Shown piece by piece: positions 32,781-43,833 of a stretch of 64,000 nt of DNA. Source of the stretch: Endocalyx cinctus (Eukaryota; Ascomycota; Sordariomycetes; Amphisphaeriales; Apiosporaceae). Position 1 is the stretch's first letter. Each line of letters begins with the position of its first letter. The DNA lies in assembly GCA_001600455.1 (NCBI GenBank), contig BCKC01000005.1:1488001-1552000 (forward strand). Direction: 5' to 3'. A program made the position numbers and the translations under genes. Under the pieces are notes generated by a model. It made no database searches. It saw only the letters and a program-made list of their open reading frames with translations, and was not told the origin of the DNA.

Positions 32781-34568
32781 ATGACATCCCACTTGAGTCC
32801 AGCGTCTCATGCGCTGACCCAGCTCTCGGTTCAGTACCTTCCGGGAACGGGCTCCTGCGTGGTCGATATCGCGGCCGCCATCTCTTTGCTGGGGGCGTGC
32901 GATACCATCGACGTCCGCATCCAGGTCGACGACCAGGTCGACGTTCACCCGGATTCTATCTGCGTCACTCCCACCAAGCCGCTCGACGACGATAACCATA
33001 CCTCTAAAGTTCAGGACCCGGTCGTCCCGCATACGGCTCCTCCGGCGAACGGGCACGGCATTCCGGTTTGGGGAGGTAATACTTACCCCTTAGGTGGTGG
33101 TGGGGGTAGGGGTCACGAATTTGGCGACCCGCCTGTTATTGTTCATTCTACTTCTTCCTCTTCGACTTTGACGACTTCGACTTCTTCTATTTCCGCGCCG
33201 GCGGTACATACCTCGTCTCCACCAGTGGAGAATCCTCACGGCCACCCCTTTCCCCCACTCTGGTGGCATCACCCCTGGAACGGCGGTCACAACCCGCCAC
33301 CTAACGTGGTGACCGAAGACGTCAGTGTCGTCTCTTCCTCGTCTTCTTCGTCTACTACTTACACGTCGACGTCTGTTTCTACGGCGATCTTGACCTTGAC
33401 TTCTTCTCACCCGACGGAACCGACTCCTCCTGCTCCTTTCGTTCCGGGCGGAAAAGGCGGTAACGGAGGGAATGGCGGTAACGGGGGTAACGGTGGATTC
33501 GGCGCTCCCGGTGGGAACGGTGGTGATGGCGGTAAAGGTGGAGATGGAGGATTTTACTACGGTGGTAACGGAGGTGACGGTGGAAACGGCGGTAACGGGG
33601 GTAACGGTGGATTCGGTGCTCCTGGCGGTAACGGGGGTAATGGGGGAAACGGTGGCAACGGTAGCGGCAACATTCCCCCTTTCGTTCCCAGCGTGCCGGT
33701 CGTGCCAATCGTCTCGCCTGAACCAAGCCCTGCACCTGTTGTTTCCGTGGTACCGGTCCCGATTTCGTCTTCTAAGCCAACGCTCCCGCAGGAATCCGAG
33801 ATACCCTCCAACCCGCAGCCTGGTTCCGAATACCCCCACTTCCCACACTCCCATCATCACTCATCCCCGCCTCCCGTCCACAACGAAGACCCGTTGCCGT
33901 CGCCATCTCATTCTCCATCCCCATCTCCATCGCCATCTCCGTCGCCATCACCGTCGCTTAAACCTGTCGTTTCCCCCACCCCGTCGGAGTATCCCGTCAT
34001 CGAATCACCTCAGTCACCGGAACACCCGACCCAGCCCACACCGCCTCAACTACCGGCCTACTGCTCTCAGTCCTACACCTCCATCGACGTAACGACCATC
34101 TCGGGCGTATCGCAGAACGACTTCGACAAATACCTCAACCTCCTCGGGCTCCTAGGACTCGACGGGTTAACGCACGGATTACTCGGGGGACTTCTAGGAT
34201 CATCCTCCCCCTCTTCATCACAACAACAACAAAACACACAAATCAAAAAAGAGCTAACCCACCAATACCGAGTCACGTGCGGCTTCGCCTCGCCCTCGTT
34301 CCCTTCCTTACCGGCCGGCGTGACCGAGTGCCCGTCGACGACGGCGCCCACGCACGAGGAGTGCCTGGCGACGTGCGAGCGACGGGCTATCAAAGACGCG
34401 GCCGAGAAGAGCGCCTTGTCCGAGTGCTTGGGAGTCGCGTACCGGGACGACGACGGCCACTGCAGGTATTGGAACGGCGAGAAGAAGGATCATGAGTTCT
34501 TGCCCGTTGATCGCTTGCCGAAGGAGGATGGAGAGGGGAAGGGGCGGTACCAGTTCATTTATATGTGA
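32781..34568 (+). CDS. Gly-Gly-Asn repeat protein with Ser/Pro-rich regions and Cys-rich C-terminal domain
   Basis: Open frame of 595 aa from the ATG at 32781 (the frame reaches further to 32730 but only with TTG). In order: a conserved-looking N-terminal block with VQYLPGTGSCVVDIAAA and HPDSICVTP; Ser/Thr-rich linkers; a GGN/GGF/GGD repeat block from DNA 33448 to 33668 (about 75 residues that are over half glycine); a Pro-rich region including a Ser-Pro dipeptide repeat near 33910-33957; a QQQQ patch; and a C-terminal domain with VTCGFASP, VTECP, EECLATCERR, SECLGVAYR and GHCRYW. The last part looks like the Cys pattern of fungal WSC/PAN-type domains. No signal peptide is visible at this start, so a missed upstream exon or a non-classical protein is possible. 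Cell-wall or adhesive role is only a guess. Confidence 0.78.
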   Translation: MTSHLSPASHALTQLSVQYLPGTGSCVVDIAAAISLLGACDTIDVRIQVDDQVDVHPDSICVTPTKPLDDDNHTSKVQDPVVPHTAPPANGHGIPVWGGNTYPLGGGGGRGHEFGDPPVIVHSTSSSSTLTTSTSSISAPAVHTSSPPVENPHGHPFPPLWWHHPWNGGHNPPPNVVTEDVSVVSSSSSSSTTYTSTSVSTAILTLTSSHPTEPTPPAPFVPGGKGGNGGNGGNGGNGGFGAPGGNGGDGGKGGDGGFYYGGNGGDGGNGGNGGNGGFGAPGGNGGNGGNGGNGSGNIPPFVPSVPVVPIVSPEPSPAPVVSVVPVPISSSKPTLPQESEIPSNPQPGSEYPHFPHSHHHSSPPPVHNEDPLPSPSHSPSPSPSPSPSPSPSLKPVVSPTPSEYPVIESPQSPEHPTQPTPPQLPAYCSQSYTSIDVTTISGVSQNDFDKYLNLLGLLGLDGLTHGLLGGLLGSSSPSSSQQQQNTQIKKELTHQYRVTCGFASPSFPSLPAGVTECPSTTAPTHEECLATCERRAIKDAAEKSALSECLGVAYRDDDGHCRYWNGEKKDHEFLPVDRLPKEDGEGKGRYQFIYM

Positions 34569-35042
34569 TCGCCCTCCCTTTGATCCTTCGCACATTTTCT
34601 TTTTCTTTTTTTTCTTAAGTCGGATGGAAGCTTCTGAGAAGCTTCGCTGCTTTTTCTCTCTCTCTCTTTTTGTATCTTATCCCCTTACTCCGTGCATTCG
34701 CATCATTTCCTTAATTTCTTTTGTCGCCGTTACTTAAAATACTTAGGAAAATATCTAATCAGTCGAGAGGTAATCATATTAATACGGATGGGGATATAGG
34801 GTTGGTCTTTGGCACTGGCATTTCAGGATATAACATACGCATAACATAATCGTTCATTTTTGGATTAATTTCCTTATCAATAGCATAGCATAACAAATAC
34901 GACATACATTTCATAAGGCTCTACAGTATTTGACCACTGAACGCAACGAATAGTACCATCAACAGTTTGAATCGAGACATGTAATTATCCTTTAATATTA
35001 TAAAGTGGTGTTAAATTATATATAGCGAAAAAGTTATCTCAC
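34569..35042. other. Convergent intergenic region
   Basis: AT-rich, with poly(T)/CT-rich stretches, between the Gly-rich gene stop and the minus-strand SprT-like gene stop. Nothing else recognised. Confidence 0.5.
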
Positions 35043-35831
35043 CTAGTTCCAGGAGGAATGTATGTCCGATGGTCCTAAATCTAAAGAATCTATCAAACGT
35101 AAATCTTGATCGCTACGTCGACGTGCTTCTTTTAATTCGCCGTGGGATAAATTCCTCCATACCCTAATACTCGCATCATTAGTGAATTTAAACAAACCTC
35201 CGAGTATGTACAAGAGCAATTCCCAAAACATTTCGCTGTGTCCCGAATCTCGAATCTCGGGCCAATTGATGCGACGAGACTCACGATGATCCCGGAAAAA
35301 ATAAATATAAGCGTGAGCCATCTCGTGCGCGAGCACGGCCACGTAATCACCTAAAGTCTGAGTCGGCTCGCCTATCCCGGAAATGTAGATCGTGAGCCAT
35401 TCGTCGTGGCCGAAACATAAACTAGTTGAATTTACCGTGTATACCTGCGGGTCGAGCACGGCGAGGGAGGCTGGCTTTTTAAGGAACGATCTTCTGACCG
35501 GTCGCGTCAGGAGGCCGGAGAAGAAAAGCCTGTCGATGTGGATAAAGCATCTGCTCAGGACATATTCCACGGATCCTCCGTCCATCAAATCCAGGTTCTT
35601 GTATTCCTCAAACCTGCGGATGAAATGACGGACTTGGCTGGAGCGCTGCTTGTACGAGGCTTCCGAGTGCATCTGGACAAAGTCGACGATGCTTTGGGTG
35701 TCGTATTTGGTACTCCCGCTAAGGCGATAGGCCTGTAAACGCCAGAAGGAGGGTTTCAAGATGTTCTTGACATAATGGTTATCTGCCGTAGCGATGAGGT
35801 GGTCGAGAGTTTCTTGCGCTCCAGGGGACAT
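35043..35831 (-). CDS. SprT-like zinc metalloprotease domain protein
   Basis: A 262-aa product from the ATG at 35831 (CACCATGTCC). A longer start at 35933 would add 34 residues, but the TATAAATA box at 35971-35978 leaves only about 38 bp before it, so the downstream ATG is preferred. The catalytic signature HEMAHAYIYFF contains the HExxH zinc ligands, followed about 20 residues later by DSGHSEMFWELL, the third-ligand motif of SprT/Spartan-like proteases. LDPQVYTVNSTSLCFGHDEWLTIYISG matches the strands preceding the active-site helix. It lacks the long C-terminal ubiquitin- and PCNA-binding regions of Spartan/Wss1. Many fungi carry such short SprT-like proteins of unknown role. The N-terminal 100 residues are helical with no known family. 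Confidence 0.85.
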   Translation of the reverse strand: MSPGAQETLDHLIATADNHYVKNILKPSFWRLQAYRLSGSTKYDTQSIVDFVQMHSEASYKQRSSQVRHFIRRFEEYKNLDLMDGGSVEYVLSRCFIHIDRLFFSGLLTRPVRRSFLKKPASLAVLDPQVYTVNSTSLCFGHDEWLTIYISGIGEPTQTLGDYVAVLAHEMAHAYIYFFRDHRESRRINWPEIRDSGHSEMFWELLLYILGGLFKFTNDASIRVWRNLSHGELKEARRRSDQDLRLIDSLDLGPSDIHSSWN

Positions 35832-35970
35832 GGTGATGTTGGTAGAAGATGTGTTGAACAAAATATTAGAATACCTTCTAAGATAGCGTGTATATAGCCT
35901 TTCGAAAATGTTCGAATGGTAAGTTTGATACATACCAAAAGGTTAGTAGCTGTCGACCGAAATAAGCTGG

Positions 35971-35978
35971 TATTTATA
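35971..35978 (-). promoter_or_regulatory. TATA box of the SprT-like gene
   Basis: Minus-strand TATAAATA, 140 bp upstream of the preferred start at 35831 and 38 bp upstream of the alternative ATG at 35933; used here to choose the start. Confidence 0.45.
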
Positions 35979-36466
35979 GTGCTCGTGGGGCCGTACCATT
36001 TTTATCGAATGAAAGACCATTGTTCTAGAGCAAAGAAGAACTCAATACAATTTCATTGTGTTAGAGTCATTGTGCTAGTATTTTCCTTTGGACAAAGGAT
36101 ATCTTCTAGAGTTCACGATTTCATAAGGTGACTTTATCCAAAATGCACAATACAACATGAAATATTTTATGTAATGTATAACCTGTAAAGATAGAAGAAG
36201 AGGACACCCATATTCCCAACTTGCCAAGGACCGACCCATTCATAATATTATATAATTTACACAATTTGCACAATTTTCATAACCTGTACCAGCCACAACC
36301 AGCTTACACACCAAGTTAGAATTCCTATAAGCGCACAGCCATATAGCCACATTACCAACAACATCTCTTTCCCCGTTGCCTCAATGATCGACGGCCCGCG
36401 ACCTACTTCCTGCTACTTTTTTTTTCCCGTCCATCTCTCTCTTTTCACCCTGCCTGCCTGCTTATT
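35979..36466. other. Intergenic region
   Basis: About 0.5 kb of AT-rich sequence between two minus-strand genes, with pyrimidine-rich runs near 36410-36460 on the plus strand. No feature recognised. Confidence 0.45.
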
Positions 36467-37331
36467 TCATCTCCCCTCAATCAATTTCTCTTTCATAGAA
36501 ATACGTGCAATGTACGATCTTGCATCCTCGACTAATTGGTAAAATGTTAGTATTGCTATTTTTAATGAGTGGAGACAGCTAGAATCAGGGAGAGCAGGAT
36601 AACATACGTTGTTTATCCATCTTATTAACCCTTGCCTCGCCCCAACGCGCAATTTCCTCTCCTGCGTACGCTTCTTTCTCTTCATTTTTTTCGGAGGAGA
36701 AGCAGCATGCGCAGAAGCGATGTTTCGCGATGTCTAGATCGCCCGTCTTGACCACGTCAAGTTCAGGCGTTGGCAGCCTAGCGATTTTTGGTGTGGCTGG
36801 TGGGGTCAGAGGAAGAAAAGGTTGCCTGGTTTTGACCCGTCTTTTCTCCGTGCGGTACTCTCTCTCGTCTTCGCTTTCGGAATATTCCCACGAAGCCTCG
36901 GGTCGTCTCTGGACGGAATAACGCCGAGTGACGGGGGCTTCGTCCATAGACGCGCCGTTGCGCGATGCTCGCGCTTCTCTCTCCCGAGTCGCAGGAGCCC
37001 GAGTTGGCCTTTCTGACACATTTATGAGTTGCCTAGAATCATCTTGGAAATGCACAAAATTCCCTCGTGTGGTTTCGCATGCACGTAATTCTCTGGTCCC
37101 CGCTCGCTGTCGCTTGACGAGAGCCTGGGAACCAGTTTCGCTGCGGATTCGATTTCGGACGCCCTGAACAGGGCTCTTCCGAAAGTTCTCAAAATCGTCT
37201 CTCGATGATTCTTTTGAGAAATCGTGGCGATAGCAAGTGCCATCACGTGCACTGTCGCACCCAGTACAAAATGGTACAACTGGACCCGAAAATGGGTGTA
37301 CCGATGGGTGCAGAGATGATTCTTCCGTCAT
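36467..37331 (-). CDS. Hypothetical basic Arg/Ser-rich protein with Cys motifs
   Basis: Two exons, 37331..36608 and 36531..36467, with a GTATGT donor, a CTAAC branch site and an ATTAG acceptor; the join is in phase and gives 262 aa. It contains an N-terminal CTGCDSARDGTCYRHDF block, a long Arg/Glu/Ser-rich probably disordered middle, a LPLTPPATPKIARLPTPEL Pro-directed stretch with several TP sites (possible proline-directed kinase targets), and KHRFCACCFSSEK near residue 210. The C-terminal exon forms a charged helix (MDKQLEDARSYIARISMKEK). The two Cys clusters could bind a metal. There is no known domain. The consistent splice signals support a real gene; the function is unknown. Confidence 0.75.
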
Positions 37332-39026
37332 TATAGATGGAAACGAATTATACGAATATGTATGATGGTCTGCAAGTAATTAGAATCTCGCGTTGAAGAA
37401 TGGTTTAATATGCTTGCAGATCTTTGGCCTTACATGATGACCTGGTGGCCCTGGTGGCCCGCGGATCACGTGAGTTGAAAGTTACACTGCTCATCACGAT
37501 GAACGAATAGTCGGGCTCGGAAGAGAAAGTGATGTATAGGAGTTTCCAATATTTGCGACTTTATTTAGTCGATGAATATATGGATTTCTTGGTTGGTATA
37601 GTTATCTACACCTATGGGGGGTCTAAGGTGAGTCCAAGAGGATAAGAGTGTTTCCAACTCCTTTTTTTTGATGGGTTTGGTGGGTTTGACCACCTTGGAT
37701 AGGTATTTTTAATGGGTTGTGATGAAACAGAATATATTGGAGATGAAGGAGGGAAGAAGTTGGGAAAAAAAAGAAGGGAGGAGAGGTACGGGCTTATATG
37801 GGATGTGTCAAGGCAGGGTATGGCACAGCTCCCACACAATCGACATTACCCCTCACAGGCCAATCAGATTGCGAGATTTTCACTACATACCCCACTAACC
37901 AATCAGATTCCAGTATTCCAACAACACCCGGCATACAACCTCCGACTTCTCCCCATCCACCTTCTCAGATCTGCACTTCTTATCATTTCTCTATATTCCT
38001 TTATGAATTCTAGTTTCCTGACGGTTCATTTTGAGCCCAGTGGCATCCAGGGACCGATGCATCTCTTCTAAGGATCTTGGGACACAATCCATGAGTATCA
38101 CAAGGTTGATATCGGGGCGATAGCACTTGTTTGCCTTTTGCCCGCCCTGTTCATCAGAATATCTAACATTCACTATATACTTCATTTTAATCTTATCAAT
38201 TTCTTTACCTTCTCGCCCATTAGTATCTCCAGCATTTCTATTATCAATCACGTTACTTCCAGTTCCTAAGCAGGATCTTTTCTAAAGTCACCACACACCT
38301 TGGCTCCTACGTCACGCACAACCCTACCTTTCTTATTTTTCTTATTCTCTCCCAGGCTTCCACTTATATTCCAATATTCCCCCAACCATCAATTATCGTC
38401 AAACAATCACGTCTCATTCTTACCATAACATCAAAACCTACTTTAATATTTCTACATTGAATAACCCTAAGAAACACATCGCCTCCATATCCATACACAA
38501 ATACGTCCAACTTAACTGTTTGAAAATACTTTTATATGACAACATATATGCTATACGTTATTTCCTCCCTTTTACTTAAACTATTCAATTTCTTCCATGT
38601 GCTTATGACGAGAAGCAGATGGAGGAAATGCGGGAGTGTCACAAGGACACGGGGCATGAAGGAATAACAATGTCGCAAGTCAAGCGCTCATGTGATAATG
38701 TAAAATTACCAAATATAATTTCCCTTCCCCTCCAGATAAGTAAAGGATACCATTCCTTCGCTGCTGGATTGCTCCCAGTGGGTGCCTATCGTTGCACAAC
38801 GGGTATCTATATACACGATGTATGGGACTAGTCTTCCATAATATATCTACAATCATGGTACGATAAAAGTAAAATAATATGCGAGAAGCAAGGCACAAGA
38901 GATGCCCAAAATATTTCGAAACGAGCCTCCATCCTAGTTTACCATCATGCCGTACCTAATACTGTGAATTCGTGGCTTCACAAGTAAGAGACGGAACTTA
39001 TTAGTACTACTTCGTTAATATATGCG
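37332..39026. other. Intergenic region with a weak reverse-transcriptase-like trace
   Basis: A 1.7-kb spacer. The minus-strand open stretch 37991-38251 includes SLEEMHRSLDATGLKMNRQE, which resembles the segment after the catalytic YADD box in LINE reverse transcriptases, but no YADD motif or flanking RT domain can be read. Otherwise AT-rich with no gene seen. Confidence 0.35.
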
Positions 39027-41033
39027 TCAAGTCCCCCTCGCGGCTGCCTGCCTCGAGTCCGCCTCCATCGCCTCCGTCAGGCCCGATATGTCGACGTCCG
39101 CGTCCTCGACTTGGTCATCGGCGTCGTAGATGAAATAACGCAAATACCGTTGAATTCTTTCATCCGATTCGGAAACATAAAGGATATACGACCACTCCGT
39201 TTTGGTAGGAACGGTCTCCGCGAGGAATTGTAGCGTGTAGCCAAGTGAAGGCCTGTCTTGGCGATTTGCCGCCACTGATTTTATAGGATAATTCCCCATT
39301 AGTAAAAAAAAAAAGAGACTCTCCCTCTTGATCCTCGGGTGGGTTAACGAAAGAAAAGAAAAGTGGAGACTTACGATTCCGGCATATTACATCAAGCAAA
39401 TCCAAGTCAAGATTTCGATATTTTATCCGATCTAAAATTTCGCTCGCTAGGGTTATCAAACCATTGTACGATGCTGGCGTAGAAGCCGTATCTTCACTAA
39501 TCCTCGTTATCATCCAATATATTAACTGGATCGATCTTGTCAGCGTGGATTAACGTAGTACTTCCTCTCCTTTTCCCAACCGAGTAGAAAGAATACTTGT
39601 CCCTTATACAAGCTCTCGTCTCATAACTTACCAGCGAGAGGCTATATAAATTATCTCCCACACCCCCGGCCACGACCTCTCTAGCCCTGCCGAAGTCAAT
39701 TATCTTTAGGATGGGGAAGAGGCTGTGCTCCGTGGAGCCTGGATCAACATCGCCTATCATGACTATATCGAGATTCAAGTTAGATAGAAGCGACGTGAAA
39801 ATAAGGGGTTTGGAATATCGCCTCACCGTTATTTAGGTGTACATCACCGTGCTTTAGACCCCACGGACGCGAATCGTCTTCCGGTATCGTTTCTAAGACC
39901 GGATCCGCGTCTACATCTAAGCCCAGCGGGAAAGCCATCGCGACACATGCCCTGATCACTGAAAGGTTTACGTTAGATTTAATAGTTTCATAAAGACGCG
40001 AAGAGTTTAAATGATTCTACGTAAAGATCGCATAGAAGGTAAGGGAAGAAGAGGATCGGCGAATAGTGTTGGAAATTTTCCCAAAAAGAAAAAAAAAAAA
40101 AGAAAAAAATCATCCTTACGGCACAAGTAGAAAGACAACAGCATCCGGTTCGGGGGCGGAAAAGCTCCGGGGGTCTCCACCATTCTTTCTAGAAGCTGCC
40201 CAAACGTCCCGTTCTCGAGGTATTCCAGAACTAGGGTCGGTCCCGCCAGGCCAGCCAGGTAATCTCCCTGACCTGGAGGCACGCGCGGCTGGGGTAGCGC
40301 CGCTAGGTTGCCGGCGACGGCGCCTGGATCGTCCCGATAAGCTATTATCTTTGTGATATGCGCGCCACCACTTAGATTCTAATATTTACGTGGTTAGTTG
40401 TAATTTATTACTTTTTTTCTTTTCGAATAAATAACGGTAACGTACTCGAAGTGTATTTATTTCCCGACGTAAATCATTCGCAGCCGCCCTATTCAGCGCT
40501 CTTTTTATGCATAATCTTCTCGTCCTCGGTGCCTCCTCTTCCTCTTCCTGCTCCTCATCTGGCTCAGACGGGTCGGGTGACGGAGGTACTAATATTGGTC
40601 CTAGCGGCGCTCCCGGACCGGGAGTTTGACGCCGAGGCGGCGCTTGATTCCTAGTGATAAATCTTCGTACCCTAGACGGTATTATTTTCCTGGCGGCGCG
40701 TCCGACGTTGCGGACCGCCTCGACGGGCCTCGAGACTCTGAGCCTTTTGAAGCGACCGAGAAAGTCGGCCACCGGCTGCGGCGGCGGTGTTTTTCGCTTG
40801 GTCCCGCGCGGCAGCCCCTCCGGCGGGGGTAAATCGTCCGGGAGTGGATTATCCTGTAGGGGGATCGGCGACGGCGGCGGCGGGTAGGTCCTGAGCTGCT
40901 CGATGACCCGAAAGGTCACCCCGTATACCCCATTACCTATCACCTTGTCGAAGCGGAAGCGCGGCTCGAGTGGTGCGAAGAATTGTTTGAGCTCTTCGGA
41001 CACCCGATCTACTCTGGGCTGTGCCGCCGTCAT
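39027..41033 (-). CDS. Atypical protein kinase-like protein A with disordered insert in the N-lobe
   Basis: Six exons on the minus strand, 41033..40446, 40378..40120, 39958..39827, 39762..39632, 39525..39375 and 39274..39027, give 502 aa; intron phases are 0,1,1,0,1. The start at 41033 matches the start of paralogue B. Residues 10-45 hold FFAPLEPRFRFDKVIGNG and the glycine loop GNGVYGVTF. About residues 48-170 are an inserted Pro/Arg-rich segment with FKRLRVSRPVEAVRNV and an acidic EEEEE tract. The fold then resumes: LCIKRAL with Lys177, Glu191 in the alpha-C helix, LVLEYLENGT hinge, KHGDVHLNN with Asp321 and Asn326, and KIIDFGRA with Asp349. No APE motif or full C-lobe is seen. The catalytic residues are kept, so activity is possible. 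Substrate and role are unknown. The HGDxHxxN loop also recalls aminoglycoside-phosphotransferase folds. Confidence 0.85.
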
Positions 41034-42472
41034 GCCCGGTTTTCTAGGCGATGTCGAGCTACGCGATCGCCTGTCCAATTTTCGACGGAAAAAAAAAGAT
41101 CTCACTGGTAAAAACTACTACAATTTTTGATCTATGCGGTTTTTCGCATAAACTAGGATGGTCACAAATAGATACATTGTTAGCCAAAGACGCTATTGTG
41201 GCACTCTTTGTCTTGAACTAAATGATAGAGCCGATTATGTACGGTTGAGTTTACAAAGCACATTAATGCGCTGAAAGAGAGGTATCATCCCGTTTTCGGT
41301 AGTCATGACTAAGTTAGGTACTGAAGTATTGAATTAAAATCCGATGGTTTGAAACTACGTGAGGAGCTGATACTTAAGTTATCGGGTTTTCCATGTAACC
41401 CAGAATCGGTTTGCCCTCGCTACCTGCTATGATAGACTAGTAAAAGTTTCGATCAGCTTCCAGTATCTCCTGTGAAATGCCAGTGGTCGGCAATCAATCA
41501 AATATGGTTTGACAAGTCAACTCTGTAGTATATTTGCGTGTGTATTGTGTTACTATTGTGTGAGGAAGAAGAAAAAAAAGCACTTGAAGATCACAGTTGG
41601 GAGGACGAGTGATTAAGTATCCAGCCACAGAAATGCGTCATATCCGTATCTGCCCCAGTTACTTTCTAATTTAGTAGGCAGCTATTCAGCCACTTAATGA
41701 GCGACACAACACACCAACTCGGTCCAATTTTAACCCCGATCCTCCGCCACTTACCTGCTTCGCATTCGCTTCTTCTAGTGCCTTTCAAGAACGGCACGCA
41801 TGATTCCCCAGATCAATCTCCAGCTGGTAGATTTGATTGATTATTCTTACCGATTGAATCACCAAGTAACTAACTTTAGGTTTGAAAGCGATTCCGTATC
41901 CGAGGGACTATCATTCGGCCGATGGTTAAACCGTTAGATCCATGTTGAACCAGATCCTCCGGGTTTCATGGTAGAAGTAGTGTTAGTTTATGCAGATCTG
42001 AAAGGATTGTTGTACGTATCTCGCCTGACAATCATGCAGATAGTTGGAATCAGTAACTTGGCGCTTCTCATAGGCCCAATTTGTTTTCTCCTAAAATAAA
42101 ATAGCAACGACTTAGATCTGAACTGAGCCCACTGCTAAAGTAACCTTAAAGGGATAACGGATAGGATATGACAGTGTAAACGAGTTAAGAGACGACGGTG
42201 AGACACCCGCAGGCGGTTCAACGACGCGATTAGATAAATTCTATACTTGCTGAAAAGTGTTATTTTGATCTTCAAGTCACACAGCATACAAATCTCCTGT
42301 GCCACACATGCGCGCGCACATACCAACATTCACACACATATATTAATATATAGATACATCCATCCCTTCACTCGTGCACACACTCTCTCTATTCCCTTTC
42401 TCATAACTCTTCCGTAGTTAAAAGAGCAAAACTATTCTTTTATTCCACACAATTAATCATCCTTCAAACAAA
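41034..42472. other. Intergenic region (divergent promoters)
   Basis: A 1.4-kb spacer between kinase-like gene A and the monooxygenase, transcribed in opposite directions from it. AT-rich; the last 150 bp has ACACACA and CT-rich leader sequence. No gene recognised. Confidence 0.5.
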
Positions 42473-43423
42473 ATGTCGAAAGAATTTATCCCACTTCAAC
42501 CACCTACTACCACCAGACGGTGGACCGATGGCCCCTTTTCCGTAAGTCACTGTCGGTCGCAAGAGTATGAGTACTCGACAAAAATAAAGATATAAACACT
42601 CTACCGTGAATGAATATCCGCTGACCATCGAACATAGGTTCTCTTGAAAGATAACTTTTCTTTACAAACTCTCCTCGTACTGGGTGCCTTGGGACAGACC
42701 GTACTATACTCGGTATTACCCACGAAGCTAGCCATGCTTCCCGCACTCCTACTAGGACTTCGTCTCATCTCCACAACCACCATTCAAACCCTCAGAGGCG
42801 TCCACACCGACAAGGAAGTCATCTACGAGCGTGTAACGGCGCAACTTCCGGACCCGGAAACGGGCCGGCTAGGGAACGACCCGGCGGATAAGCCGGTAGT
42901 CGTATTCCACCTAGGCTCGCGGATCCAGCACCCGTTAGGGATCCTCGCGCCGGGAGGCCGGGAGCTAGGCGAGTATTTCGAAAAGATGATGGCGCACCTG
43001 CGGGAGAAAGCGGACGAGTACGGCCTCCTCGGGGTCACGCCTTGGCAGTCGACCGACGCGGCCAGCGGGAACAGCAACATCATCATCGCCTACTTCCGCG
43101 ACGTCGAGGGATTGCACAAGTTCGCCCACGGCGACATCCATCGCGAAGGGTGGGATTGGTGGAATCGGAATTACGTGAATAAGAAGAATAGCCATATCGG
43201 TATCTTTCACGAGACTTTTGCCGTGCCTCGCAAGGCTTACGAAACTATTTACGTTAATATGAGGCCGACTCTTTTGGGCGAGGCTGCGGTGAAATGCGCC
43301 GTCCCTGTGGGGGATGGCGAGAAGGCGGGAGGAGGGTTGGGTGCTGGTGAGGCTTGGGTTAGCACCCTGACTAGCGCGGATGTAGGCCCCTTGAAGACGC
43401 AATACGGCAGGATGGGAAGGTAG
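42473..43423 (+). CDS. DUF4188 / Af470-like monooxygenase family protein
   Basis: Exons 42473..42541 and 42638..43423 (GTAAGT donor, CATAG acceptor) join in phase 0 and give 284 aa. The N-terminal quarter has one or two hydrophobic segments (LLVLGALGQTVLYSVL, MLPALLLGLRLI). The conserved domain follows, with VVVFHLGSRIQHPLGILAPG, YGLLGVTPWQ, AYFRDVEGLHKFAHGD, HREGWDWWN and HIGIFHETFAVP then YETIYVNMRPTLLG. This is the family named after Af470 of the Aspergillus fumigatus fumagillin cluster, a cofactor-poor ABM-type monooxygenase acting on terpene intermediates. Most members are uncharacterised. The neighbouring convergent methyltransferase makes a small metabolic unit conceivable, but no backbone synthase is in the window. 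Confidence 0.9.
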
Positions 43424-43833
43424 ATGCTATGAGGAGAGGAAAAAAAATTAAGTCGCACTCTTTTATTCAATTTGGTTTCTGTATGGGTATAAAAGGTTTG
43501 ATTCGGTTATGGAGTGGTTATTCCACAGGGTATGCCGAGGGTTTGCTATTACACTTCCTTCTTGGAATAGCCTTTTCTTTCGTAGATTGTATTAATTGAC
43601 GCAGGGCTCAGAACATAATTTTATGTATGTATTTAATTTTGATGAATTTTATTTTATTTTCTTCATATATGCGTAACATAGTTTCCCTCTCTCTCGTTGA
43701 GAATCATTTACACCATCACTTCTCGTACTTGTCATATCTTCCCCACCAACAGTCGCTTGCCCCTCCCCCAGATTTCATTTCCTTCACGCATATCTACGCA
43801 CGCGGCTGTTTAAACATAAATTGATTTCTTTCT
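43424..43833. other. Convergent 3' spacer
   Basis: 410 bp, AT-rich, between the stops of the Af470-like gene and the methyltransferase. Only 3' UTR-type sequence. Confidence 0.55.

Noticed and set aside
33090..33860. Minus-strand 256-codon ORF across the Gly-rich repeat
   Set aside because: Antisense of the GGN repeat; low-complexity shadow.
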